Positions 23,627-31,401 of a DNA stretch of 59,494 nucleotides are shown piece by piece; position 1 is the first letter of the stretch; every line of letters starts with the position of its first letter. Made by a program: the position numbers and the translations under genes. The notes under the pieces are model-generated. The model ran no database searches. It saw nothing but the letters and a program-made list of their open reading frames with translations, and was not told where the DNA came from. Source of the DNA: Candidatus Woesearchaeota archaeon (GTDB lineage: Archaea > Nanobdellota > Nanobdellia > Woesearchaeales > UBA9642); NCBI GenBank assembly GCA_016928115.1, contig JAFGLI010000006.1:1-59494 (forward strand), in the 5' to 3' direction.

Positions 23627-24682
23627 TCAAAACCTGAAAATCTCACTAAGGTCAATTTTACTCTCAGCCATATCCTCTTTTCTTTTCATATATGGGTTGG
23701 CTTGAGGCTGCCTTGCTGGCTGTTGGGACATCTCCATATTATTTTTGCTATCTTCTTCAGAAGAATCTTCTTCATTGGTGTTATTATCTTCTGCACTGCC
23801 TCTTGTCTCTTCAGCCTTTTCCTCCTGAGACTCATCAGGTTCATCGTTTTCTTCCTGAGCCATATTTACTTCCTCTACCTCTGCCTGTTCTGGATGCGGT
23901 TCTTCTGTTTCTGCATTATTATTTTCCTCGTCAGCACCATCATCAGGCTCAGATATCTCTTCATCTTTTTCTTCTTCATCGCTGTTTTCATCGCTGCCGC
24001 TGTCTTCAGCAGAATTCTCATCTTCCGCAACATTACTGCCTTCTTCAGCAGCACTGCTTTCTGTTTCCTCATTCTCTTGTAGTTCAGGTTTCTCCTCAGG
24101 CATAATATCGCCCAGGGTTTTTCCTTCTGCCTCTTCTGCCAAATGCAGTGAAGAGTGTACTTCAGGAGAAAAATCCTCATTCTCTTTTTGCCCGGAAATC
24201 AGCTCATTCTCTTTTTTTTCAATCATCTTCTCTTCCACAGCCTCTTCCATACTTGGAGGCTCTTCTATATTATCAGCAGTAAGATTATTTTCTTCAGCAT
24301 TTTGTTCTTCTTCAGGCTCTGTTTTTTCAACAACCTCATCATTCTGTAAATCCTCATTCTCATCAGGAGCATCACCCATTTCCTTGTTTTCAGTGTGAAT
24401 CTCAATACTGTGGGGCTCTTGTGAATTATTTATATCTTCCTCGAATTCTTTTCTCACCGTTTCCCTTGCAGCAGCCTCCATATTCTGGTCCATTTCAAGA
24501 GTTCTTTTTTCCTTTTTCCAGCCTCCTTCCATTCTCTTGAAATCATTCATAACCTTTTCACCGGTTCCCAGTATTTCAAGAGCCTTTTGCCTGGCTAAAC
24601 TGTCTGAACATGCAAAACCTGTGTTTTTCAAAGATTCAGCTAATCTCTGCGCCTCAGGACTTAAATCCCCTGTATTTATCAT
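23627..24682 (-). CDS. Glu-rich low-complexity protein
   Basis: Residues 1-~85 contain an ordered-looking N-terminus (LSPEAQRLAESLKNTGFACSDSLARQKALEILG) of a helical type, then EAAARETVRKEFEEDI. From about 90 to 325 it is extremely Glu/Asp/Asn-rich with no hydrophobic core, surely disordered. It ends in a short basic segment (YMKRKEDMAESKIDLSEIFRF) that looks like a binding motif. It shares its strand with tldD. The function is unknown; the acidic tail may bind a basic partner. Overlapping plus-strand ORFs are shadows of the repeated GAA/GAG codons. Confidence 0.65.
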   Translation of the reverse strand: MINTGDLSPEAQRLAESLKNTGFACSDSLARQKALEILGTGEKVMNDFKRMEGGWKKEKRTLEMDQNMEAAARETVRKEFEEDINNSQEPHSIEIHTENKEMGDAPDENEDLQNDEVVEKTEPEEEQNAEENNLTADNIEEPPSMEEAVEEKMIEKKENELISGQKENEDFSPEVHSSLHLAEEAEGKTLGDIMPEEKPELQENEETESSAAEEGSNVAEDENSAEDSGSDENSDEEEKDEEISEPDDGADEENNNAETEEPHPEQAEVEEVNMAQEENDEPDESQEEKAEETRGSAEDNNTNEEDSSEEDSKNNMEMSQQPARQPQANPYMKRKEDMAESKIDLSEIFRF

Positions 24683-24801
24683 TATACATCACCTTCCATT
24701 TGTTTTAAGTTATATTAATATATAAAAGCGTATACTAATATATTTTAGTACATTAAATGTTATTTAAAGTTTTCGTTTTTACAGAATATAAATCAGAGAT
24801 A

Positions 24802-25827
24802 TTACATAACCTTAAAATCAACACAGACTCTGTAGACATAAGGTGCATAATCCCCGCATTTTTCTGTATGGAGAATTTTGCATTTCTTGTTTTCTTTTTT
24901 ACAGATTTTCTTTATTTTTTTATGTATTTCCTTAAACTCTTTTTCAGTTCCGAAATCATAGAAATGTATCACTGTTCCTTTTTTAGATGCATTTAATGCT
25001 GTATCCAGAAAATCCTTACCTGTTTTAGGCAAAGGCATTAAAATCCTGTCAAACTTCATATTTAATTTAGGGACAACCTCTTTTACATCTCCTAAAAATA
25101 GTTTTATGTTTTTTGATTTGTTCAGTCTTATATTCTCAATTCCGTATTTATGCGCAGCGGGATTCAGCTCAACCCCATATATTTCTTTTGCTTCTGTGTT
25201 TTTGGAAATTACTAAAGGATAAGGCGCACAGCCTGAGAACATTACCAATACAGTTTCACCTTTTTTAATCATATTAGCTATTCTTTCTCTTTCGTGAGAC
25301 AATCTTACTGAGAAATAAACCTTTTCAACATCCAGTTTTATCCTCACATTGTTTTCCCTGTATATTGTTTCTTTAGTTTTTTTCCCTGCAATATATTTCA
25401 TATTCTGGGTTCTGAATTCCCCTGAATGAATGTCTGCTTTCTTAAGGACTGTTTTTATCTTAGGGTTTATTTCCAATAATGTTTTTCCTATTATTTTTTC
25501 TTTTTTTTCTAATCCCTCAGGGATTTCCATTACAGCTATATCTCCTATAATATCATAGCTGTTAGGAGCTTCTTTAAGCTCATTTTCAGATAGTTTCCCT
25601 TTCAAAGCCTCTTTCAGGTTAGAAATGATTTTGTTTTGCTTTTCAAGTTTCTTTTCAGTAAACCATATATCTTCTTTTGCTCTTATTATATGAAACCTTT
25701 TTTTTATAGGAAGAAAAATAAAGCCTTTTTCTTTTTTGATTTTATAATCCTTATTATATAAACTATTCTTGACGAGATAATCTTTCCATTTTTCCGCTTT
25801 TCCCAGAGGGACTTTTAATGCTAGCAT
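24802..25827 (-). CDS. trm5: tRNA (guanine37-N1)-methyltransferase Trm5
   Basis: The 341 residues fit archaeal Trm5. A small N-terminal D1 domain precedes a domain with NSYDIIGDIAVMEIP and HSGEFRTQNMKYIAG. The Rossmann-like methyltransferase core has DVEKVYFSVRLSHERERI, VLVMFSGCAPYPLVISK (FxGxGPF-like SAM loop, with Ala in place of the second Gly), GVELNPAAHKYGIENIRLN and LMPLPKTGKDFL in place of the usual NxPP-type motif. It makes m1G37, which prevents frameshifting. It follows FEN1 by 4 bases. Confidence 0.9.
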   Translation of the reverse strand: MLALKVPLGKAEKWKDYLVKNSLYNKDYKIKKEKGFIFLPIKKRFHIIRAKEDIWFTEKKLEKQNKIISNLKEALKGKLSENELKEAPNSYDIIGDIAVMEIPEGLEKKEKIIGKTLLEINPKIKTVLKKADIHSGEFRTQNMKYIAGKKTKETIYRENNVRIKLDVEKVYFSVRLSHERERIANMIKKGETVLVMFSGCAPYPLVISKNTEAKEIYGVELNPAAHKYGIENIRLNKSKNIKLFLGDVKEVVPKLNMKFDRILMPLPKTGKDFLDTALNASKKGTVIHFYDFGTEKEFKEIHKKIKKICKKENKKCKILHTEKCGDYAPYVYRVCVDFKVM

Positions 25828-25831
25828 TTTT

Positions 25832-26860
25832 TCAGAAAAACTTATTGAGTGACTCTTCTTTGGGCTTGTTTTTTTGCAGATCTTTTAATCTCTTCCTGAT
25901 TCTCTCTTCTGAGAAATCATGTTTTTTTACCATTAAGTCTACGACTGCCTCTTCATCAATGCCTTTAAATTCGATATTATAATCAACAACAACACCCATA
26001 TTTTTTATAAGGCCAAAGATTTTTTCCCAGCCGAAATCAAAATCCCAATTATCTTTTATTTCATTGAAAATACCATCAAAATCTTTTCCTTTGTCTTTTA
26101 TTAATTTAAGGGCTTTTTTAGGCCCGATTCCTTTTATGCCCCCTCGATTATAATCTGTGCCCATCAGTATTCCCATAAATATCAACTGGTCCTGGTCAAT
26201 CCCCATCTTGTTGAGGTTCTTATCCAGAGAAATAAGCTCGGGCTGTATTGTCTCATACACTAATTTATTAGATTGTTTTCTTTTTTTGGTTATTGTAAGG
26301 TTCTTTATTATTTTTGGAGCTCCAAACATTAAGGAATCAGCATCCTGGCTTAACACTGCATAAGCATCTCCTTTTTTCACCATATATGCTGCCTGCGCCT
26401 CACCTTCTGAAGGAGCCTGAACAACAGGAAATCCTAGGGCTGTTATTAATTCTTTAGAACTTTTTATAATATCATTAGTTATTATGGATGTTCTCGAGGC
26501 ATATTTTTTCATTCTTTCCATGTCCTTTTCTTTTTTAGCCTCTTCATATTTCTTTTTGGCATCTATTTTTATTTCTTTTCTGTGCTCCCTTTCCTTGTTT
26601 TTCAGTTCAGGTGCTTTGCCGTCAAAAACAAAAACAAACTTTATGTCATTCTCCATTAGTTTTGTGAATCGATTGAATAATCCTGATAAATGGCTTGTTA
26701 TATTATTGTGCGAATCCATGAGCAAAGAGCCGTCTCTCTGCCTTATGGTTGTCAGGAACATATAAATCTGGTTAAATGTATCTACGACCAGAACCTTATC
26801 CCTTAAGCTTTCAAGATTTAAAGCTGTTGTTTCCATCAGCTCAGTTATCCTGCTCCCCAT
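25832..26860 (-). CDS. fen: flap endonuclease 1
   Basis: This 342-residue protein is archaeal FEN1. The N-region has VVDTFNQIYMFLTTIRQRDGSLLMDSHNNITSHLSGLF. FVFDGKAPELK carries a catalytic Asp. QAPSEGEAQAAYMVKKGDAYAVLSQDADSLMFG carries the Glu/Asp cluster. MGTDYNRGGIKGIGPKKAL is the helix-hairpin-helix motif. It removes 5' flaps in Okazaki fragment maturation and repair. The C-terminal PIP-box-like tail (LNKFF) is present. It sits between a wHTH/nuclease-like gene (1 base upstream) and trm5. Confidence 0.96.
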   Translation of the reverse strand: MGSRITELMETTALNLESLRDKVLVVDTFNQIYMFLTTIRQRDGSLLMDSHNNITSHLSGLFNRFTKLMENDIKFVFVFDGKAPELKNKEREHRKEIKIDAKKKYEEAKKEKDMERMKKYASRTSIITNDIIKSSKELITALGFPVVQAPSEGEAQAAYMVKKGDAYAVLSQDADSLMFGAPKIIKNLTITKKRKQSNKLVYETIQPELISLDKNLNKMGIDQDQLIFMGILMGTDYNRGGIKGIGPKKALKLIKDKGKDFDGIFNEIKDNWDFDFGWEKIFGLIKNMGVVVDYNIEFKGIDEEAVVDLMVKKHDFSEERIRKRLKDLQKNKPKEESLNKFF

Positions 26861-26861
26861 T

Positions 26862-27737
26862 TTAGATATTCTCCCTTATGATTATTCCTTTTAGCTCATT
26901 CTCAGCCATTTCCTTTGCCTTTTTCGTTATCTTTCCTGTTGTAAGGAACAAAACAGGCAGTTTCTTGGTCTGTCCTTTTATATAGACGCTTGACAGGTCA
27001 CCGTCATTGCAGCTCTTCTTCTTTTTTGCCTTACAGTAATATTTAATCCTGCCCAGACCTGAAGGCACATTTACAATAAAATCAATCTCTGTCTTTCTTA
27101 TTATTTCCTTTTCAATAACCTCTATGTTCTTTTTTCCAAAGAAATCTATTATTGTGTTCATGAACTCAGACTGTGTTTTTTCAGGCTTTTTCTTCTTTTC
27201 CTCTTTTTGTTCTTTTTTTGTTTCCTCAGGAACTACTTTGACTATTTTCTCCTGTGTTTCCTTTTTCTCAGGCTTTTTCTCTCTAATTTCTTTCATATAC
27301 CTATCCTGAATTATTCTCTTTGCATCTTCATTTGAAAGCTTGTAATACTTCCAGAATATCTCTTTTTCATCTGTTAGCTGAACCTCAAGAGGTTTTGCAA
27401 AATCTTTTATTTCTCTTAAACTTGCCCTTACCTGTGGAGGATATTCTCTATCTCTTATTATTCCTTTAGTTTTTATTAATTCATAGCTGTTTTTATGAAT
27501 GGTTTTTAAATATTTAGACAAATCATCAAGCCTGAATTCCTGCTCAGGTGTATAGTAAAACGGGCTTCCTCCTAATTTTAATTTAGTTACTCTTATTTTT
27601 CCCTCTTTTTGCAGGTCATTTAATATGGCTCCTATCAGAAAAGTGTCCCCGCCCACTGCCTTTGTTATTCTTGCAGGTATGGTTGGGCCTGTCTGCTGGA
27701 CTATTCTTAAAACATCTTCTTGGGGAATATTTTTCAT
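26862..27737 (-). CDS. winged-helix protein with restriction-endonuclease-like C-terminal domain
   Basis: Residues ~5-60 form a winged helix (IPARITKAVGGDTFLIGAILNDLQKEGKIRVTKLKLGG). A middle helical linker is Lys/Glu-rich (~160-195). Residues ~195-291 contain FMNTIIDFFGKKNIEVIEKEIIRKTEIDFIVNVPSG...RIKYYCKAKKKK, reminiscent of the E...D...E/CxK layout of PD-(D/E)XK folds, with Cys where an acidic residue is usual. Catalytic activity is therefore doubtful. It is 1 base upstream of FEN1, suggesting a DNA-repair role or FEN1 partner. Confidence 0.65.
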   Translation of the reverse strand: MKNIPQEDVLRIVQQTGPTIPARITKAVGGDTFLIGAILNDLQKEGKIRVTKLKLGGSPFYYTPEQEFRLDDLSKYLKTIHKNSYELIKTKGIIRDREYPPQVRASLREIKDFAKPLEVQLTDEKEIFWKYYKLSNEDAKRIIQDRYMKEIREKKPEKKETQEKIVKVVPEETKKEQKEEKKKKPEKTQSEFMNTIIDFFGKKNIEVIEKEIIRKTEIDFIVNVPSGLGRIKYYCKAKKKKSCNDGDLSSVYIKGQTKKLPVLFLTTGKITKKAKEMAENELKGIIIRENI

Positions 27738-27823
27738 ATTAGTTCTAAAAATGGCTGAATGTTTATATAATTTATTATTTGTTTTGTATAATTAATACTT
27801 ACATTGTAAGTATAAGAACAAGA

Positions 27824-28492
27824 TTATAAACGCATCCATCTTATTTCATAATAAGTAACATCAGCTTCATCATCCACTATTCCTATTAATAATTTCTTTC
27901 TTGTTGAGTGTGCAACCCTGTTTTTTGCAGCAAACTCATGCCATGTTAATGTGGAGCCTTCACTTACAGGATAAACTATCCATTTGGCATGCTCTTCTCC
28001 TGGTTTAATGCCTCTGTCATATACTCTAAAATCAGCTCCGAATTTAAGGGCTGTTTTTACAATATAGCCTCTGTTTCTTATATCTTTAAAGACACAGTAT
28101 CGGGTCCAGAAATTAGGCTCAGCTTTTTTTGCTTTTTTAAGAAAAGTTTCAAACCTTATTTTTCTATTATTTGTACTCACAATATTCAGCTTGCCTTTTT
28201 CCATTAGATATAGTCCTTCAAGCAGAGACAACTGCAATTTGCCATTATCAAGTATCTTACCGAACCTGTTTTTGTTGTAGAAGTTTTTTGCCTCATCAGA
28301 ATCATCTGTGACTATTTTTTCTTTTATGAAAACTGCTCTAACCTTGTTTTTTTGTGATTTTGCCCTGACTTCCTTTACTTCTAATTTTTCAGGGATTTTT
28401 TCAACTAAATCATCAAGTTCTGTGGCTTTAGAAACTTTTTTTTTCTTTTTAGTGGATGTTGATTTTTTAGTTTTGGATAATTTTTTTGTCAT
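27824..28492 (-). CDS. endA: tRNA-splicing endonuclease EndA
   Basis: The 222-residue protein has an extra ~60-residue Lys-rich N-terminus before the usual fold. LQLSLLEGLYLMEKGKLNI belongs to the N-terminal domain. FKDIRNRGYIVKTALKFGADFRVYDRG gives the catalytic Tyr. EHAKWIVYPV gives the His and HSTRKKLLIGIVD gives the Lys. This single-unit length fits the homomeric alpha class. The tRNA-Ser at 7.8 kb has an intron at an unusual site, so this enzyme must accept a non-canonical, relaxed bulge-helix-bulge, or another factor assists. Confidence 0.95.
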   Translation of the reverse strand: MTKKLSKTKKSTSTKKKKKVSKATELDDLVEKIPEKLEVKEVRAKSQKNKVRAVFIKEKIVTDDSDEAKNFYNKNRFGKILDNGKLQLSLLEGLYLMEKGKLNIVSTNNRKIRFETFLKKAKKAEPNFWTRYCVFKDIRNRGYIVKTALKFGADFRVYDRGIKPGEEHAKWIVYPVSEGSTLTWHEFAAKNRVAHSTRKKLLIGIVDDEADVTYYEIRWMRL

Positions 28493-28549
28493 ATATCCTA
28501 AGAAGAAATATGCTATTTATATAATTTATGATTTAGAATAGAGAATAGG

Positions 28550-29437
28550 CTATATATAATTCTCAATAAGCTTTGACCTTCTGACCATATCATCATAGAA
28601 ATCATGGTACAGACTGACCATATCCTCGCTCTGTATAACTGCGCCTGTTGTAACCCCCAGATGTATCAATGAAAGCATGACTTTGTTTTCTATAATAAAA
28701 ATCTGCATAGGGACATATTCCTCTATAACATAGATTTTCATGCCATATTTTTTTATTTTCCTTTTAAGGTCGTTTATTATTTTTTTAAGGAAATCATTTC
28801 CTAATTGTGATTTTATTATATTCAGATTAAAATCCAGAGCGCTTTTCTCTATAATTGCACTAAAATGTTTCCCCTTTTCATATGCATCCCTGTGCGCCTT
28901 ATATATAAGAAAAGTCATTTCATGTGTTGTATGTGCAAGAGTTTGCCTGTTTTTTTCTATTGCCTCCCTTACCTTCCTGAATTCAACACTATTTGAAGGA
29001 TAAACAGGAAAAGGTATAGAGCCGTGCCTGACAACAGTCCTTATTTTTCTGCATTCAGCAAGCAGCTGTATCTGCTTAAAAGTAAAGTCATCACCGTTAT
29101 GGATTATTTCTATGTTCTCTATGGATTCCTTTTTCTGCATATAATCAAGAATCTTTTTTTCTTTTTCAACAAGGTCATCGAACTTATATTTCATAAAGTT
29201 AGTTATGTTTTCCTGGGGGTTTGTCATTGTGTATAAAGCAGGCCTCTGAGAGGTTTTTTCAATAAGGCCCCAGGATAATAATTCATTGAGAAAAGAATAA
29301 ATTCTGCCCATCGGAATATTTGTCAGTTTGGAAATATCGTGTGCAGATAAACTTTTATTATAGAGTTGTTCAAGTATAAGCAAATACCTGAACTTAAGGC
29401 TGAATTCAGTTCCAAGCTCTTTTATTATTTCATTCAT
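28550..29437 (-). CDS. TrmB-like transcriptional regulator
   Basis: The track starts 16 codons early. I choose MNEIIKELGTEFSLKFRY at 29437, because the earlier Met lies within the promoter. Residues 15-75 form a winged helix (LSAHDISKLTNIPMGRIYSFLNELLSWGLIEKTSQRPALY) as in TrmB regulators. Residues ~120-290 form an effector-type domain with IEIIHNGDDFTFKQIQLLAECRKIRTVVRHGSIPFPV. The ligand is unknown; TrmB relatives often sense sugars. It is divergent from the unknown gene at 29565, with a perfect palindrome between. Confidence 0.75.
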   Translation of the reverse strand: MNEIIKELGTEFSLKFRYLLILEQLYNKSLSAHDISKLTNIPMGRIYSFLNELLSWGLIEKTSQRPALYTMTNPQENITNFMKYKFDDLVEKEKKILDYMQKKESIENIEIIHNGDDFTFKQIQLLAECRKIRTVVRHGSIPFPVYPSNSVEFRKVREAIEKNRQTLAHTTHEMTFLIYKAHRDAYEKGKHFSAIIEKSALDFNLNIIKSQLGNDFLKKIINDLKRKIKKYGMKIYVIEEYVPMQIFIIENKVMLSLIHLGVTTGAVIQSEDMVSLYHDFYDDMVRRSKLIENYI

Positions 29438-29481
29438 ATATATATTAAATAAATAATATTTATAAATTTTGTGAATTAAAC

Positions 29482-29501
29482 ACAAAAAAACATTTTTTTG
29501 T
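29482..29501. promoter_or_regulatory. perfect 9-2-9 palindrome in the divergent promoter
   Basis: ACAAAAAAA-CA-TTTTTTTGT lies between the TrmB-like gene and the gene at 29565. It sits upstream of the minus-strand TATA (near 29455-29465) and of the plus-strand TATA (ATATATATAAATAG near 29507-29520). It is well placed as an operator controlling both. Confidence 0.55.
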
Positions 29502-29564
29502 AGGAAATATATATAAATAGAAAAAATGTATATGTTTAGTTTTGTAACTATTTTTGTGTAGAAA

Positions 29565-30227
29565 ATGAAAAGAAAAAAACTTTTGGATACAATTGATCAA
29601 ATATATTTTAAAAAAAGAAAAAACAAAGAATTAATCAGAACAGATATAAGAAATTCTGACCTTAATTGTTATCTTAACTGTGAAAAAATCTTACCTCACA
29701 ATATTGCATTTGAATTAATAGACTTTATAATGGAATCAGAGCCAATTGAAAGTAAAGAAAAATTAGAAAAATTAGTTAATTCATATAATAAGATGAACAG
29801 CATAATCACAGAATGGGAAAACCAGGATAAATATTCTATGTTATTGAACAGAAAAGTATTGGAAGAAAATAAATCATCTCCAGTAAGCTTTTTTTACAGG
29901 GAAAAGGTATCATATAGTAATGAAAAAAAGGCTGACATATATTTTGCATTTGTAGAAACTGAAAGATTTGATTCAGAAAAGGATAATTTTGATATATCTA
30001 TGTTGGTTGATCCTGAAGATATTGAAAGCGAGATACTTTTATGCAAAGGACATACTTACGAGAGAAGAAATAGGGTATTGGCTATAGGAAGCAATATTAT
30101 AAAATACCTGCAGAAAAATGCAGAAGATATACTTAAGGAAAAACCAGAATCCTTCCTTGAAATAAGTTTTGCAAATGTTCTTAAAAAATTATATCCCGAT
30201 AATGATAATTTACCAAAAACATTATAA
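29565..30227 (+). CDS. hypothetical protein
   Basis: I do not recognise these 220 residues. The sequence is soluble and mixed alpha/beta: an early NCYLNCEKILPHNIAFELIDFIMES, a central YSNEKKADIYFAFVETERFDSEKDNFDISMLVDPEDIE, and KGHTYERRNRVLAIGSNIIKYL. It is divergent from the TrmB-like gene and is a likely regulatory target of it. Its AT-rich codons resemble the accessory genes of this window. RNase Z begins 26 bases downstream. Confidence 0.5.
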   Translation: MKRKKLLDTIDQIYFKKRKNKELIRTDIRNSDLNCYLNCEKILPHNIAFELIDFIMESEPIESKEKLEKLVNSYNKMNSIITEWENQDKYSMLLNRKVLEENKSSPVSFFYREKVSYSNEKKADIYFAFVETERFDSEKDNFDISMLVDPEDIESEILLCKGHTYERRNRVLAIGSNIIKYLQKNAEDILKEKPESFLEISFANVLKKLYPDNDNLPKTL

Positions 30228-30253
30228 ATCAATTTGTTTTCTTTAATTTTAGA

Positions 30254-31159
30254 ATGAAAATAACCTTTTTAGGGACTTCTTCAATGGTTCCGACAAAAGA
30301 CAGGAATGTTCAGGCAATTTTTCTTAGATACAAGGCTGAAGGCATTTTAATAGACTGCGGGGAAGGAACACAGAGGCAGATGAATATAGCAGGGATAAAC
30401 AGAAATAAGGTTAATAAAGTTCTGATAAGCCACTGGCACGGAGACCATGTTTCAGGGCTGATTGGATTAATTCAGACCCTGGGAAATAACATGGAGGAAA
30501 AGCCCGTATTGCAGGTATATGGACCTAAAGGAACAAAGGAAAGAATGCATCACATGTTAAAAACAGTTGTATTTGACAATAACAGGGTTGAATTAAAAAT
30601 ACATGAACTAAACCCAAAAAACATTAAAAAGTTTTTTGAGAATGATAACTATTATATTGAATGCGCTTATCTTAACCATTCTGTTCCTTGCTTAGGATAT
30701 AATTTTATTGAAAAGGACAGGCTGAGAATAGATGTAAAAAAGGCCAAAAAAATAGGCCTGAAACAAGGGCCTTTGATGGGAAAGCTGCAAAAGGGAAAAA
30801 CAGTAGAGTTTAAGGGCAAAAAAATAAAGCCTGAAGATGTAACTTATAATGTAAAAGGAAAGAAGATAACTTTTATTTTAGATACCCTACCATGCACAAA
30901 TGCAGTAAAATTAGCAAAGGATGCTGATTTAATGATATGTGAAAGTGTTTATCATTCTTCATTAAAGGAAAAATCTCATGTTTACAAACACATGACTGCA
31001 CAGGATGCTGCATTGATTGCAAACAAGGCAAATGCCAAGAAACTTATTTTAACCCATTTCAGCCAAAGGTATAAAGAAATCAATGAAGTTCTAAAAGATG
31101 CAAAAGATGTTTTCAATAATACTGAAGCTGCTTTTGATTTTAAGAATGTTAAGGTTTAA
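30254..31159 (+). CDS. rnz: ribonuclease Z
   Basis: This is a 301-residue short-form RNase Z: MKITFLGTSSMVPTKDRNVQAIFLRY, DCGEGTQRQM, the zinc motif SHWHGDHVSGLIGLI (HxHxDH), LNHSVPCLGYNF, ILDTLPCTNAVKLA, ICESVYHSSL and LTHFSQRYKE. It trims tRNA 3' trailers, so it acts on transcripts such as the tRNA-Ser here. The exosite arm region (~155-180, GPLMGKLQKGKTVEF) is present. Length is typical. Confidence 0.96.
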   Translation: MKITFLGTSSMVPTKDRNVQAIFLRYKAEGILIDCGEGTQRQMNIAGINRNKVNKVLISHWHGDHVSGLIGLIQTLGNNMEEKPVLQVYGPKGTKERMHHMLKTVVFDNNRVELKIHELNPKNIKKFFENDNYYIECAYLNHSVPCLGYNFIEKDRLRIDVKKAKKIGLKQGPLMGKLQKGKTVEFKGKKIKPEDVTYNVKGKKITFILDTLPCTNAVKLAKDADLMICESVYHSSLKEKSHVYKHMTAQDAALIANKANAKKLILTHFSQRYKEINEVLKDAKDVFNNTEAAFDFKNVKV

Positions 31160-31184
31160 TAATGTTCTTCTCTTCATCTTTTCA

Positions 31185-31199
31185 GTAACCTTTATAAAC
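31185..31199 (+). promoter_or_regulatory. BRE/TATA promoter of the leuA leader
   Basis: GTAACCTTTATAAAC matches the BRE-TATA of the minus-strand L1 promoter for 14 bases. It predicts transcription start near 31220, about five bases before the leader ORF. Confidence 0.6.
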
Positions 31200-31224
31200 A
31201 AAAACACCTTTCTCTCTAAATAAT

Positions 31225-31293
31225 ATGGCTAACAAAAGAAGTTCATCAAATTCTGAATTTATTTTGTTAGTTCTGAGTCTGTTACTGTTATAA
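31225..31293 (+). CDS. Leu-rich leader peptide upstream of leuA
   Basis: A 22-codon ORF begins near the predicted transcription start and encodes MANKRSSSNSEFILLVLSLLLL. Seven of its last nine codons are Leu (TTG, TTA, CTG), and the stop abuts a hairpin. Leucine-rich leader peptides before leucine-biosynthesis genes are the hallmark of ribosome-mediated attenuation in bacteria. A chance or small membrane peptide is the alternative. It is not in the ORF track because of length. Confidence 0.65.
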   Translation: MANKRSSSNSEFILLVLSLLLL

Positions 31294-31367
31294 GGCCCTT
31301 GATCAGAATATTCTTTCAAAGGGTCTGGAAATGAACATTGTCTAAATAAGATTCTAAAGAATATTCT
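31294..31367 (+). promoter_or_regulatory. mutually exclusive RNA hairpins between leader ORF and leuA
   Basis: Hairpin 1 pairs GGCCCTTGA (31294-31302) with TCAAAGGGTC (31316-31325). Its loop and flank AGAATATTCTTT (31305-31316) are perfectly complementary over 12 bases to AAAGAATATTCT (31356-31367), an alternative hairpin 2. A ribosome stalled on the Leu codons would cover the left arm of hairpin 1 and favour hairpin 2. No classical U-run terminator directly follows hairpin 1. Confidence 0.55.
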
Positions 31368-31401
31368 GCCAAGAAATGAAATAAAATGGAGGAAAGATAA
31401 A

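Noticed and set aside
23692-24105. Plus-strand ORFs rich in His/Leu/Phe opposite the Glu-rich gene
   Set aside because: They are shadows of GAA/GAG-rich coding on the minus strand.
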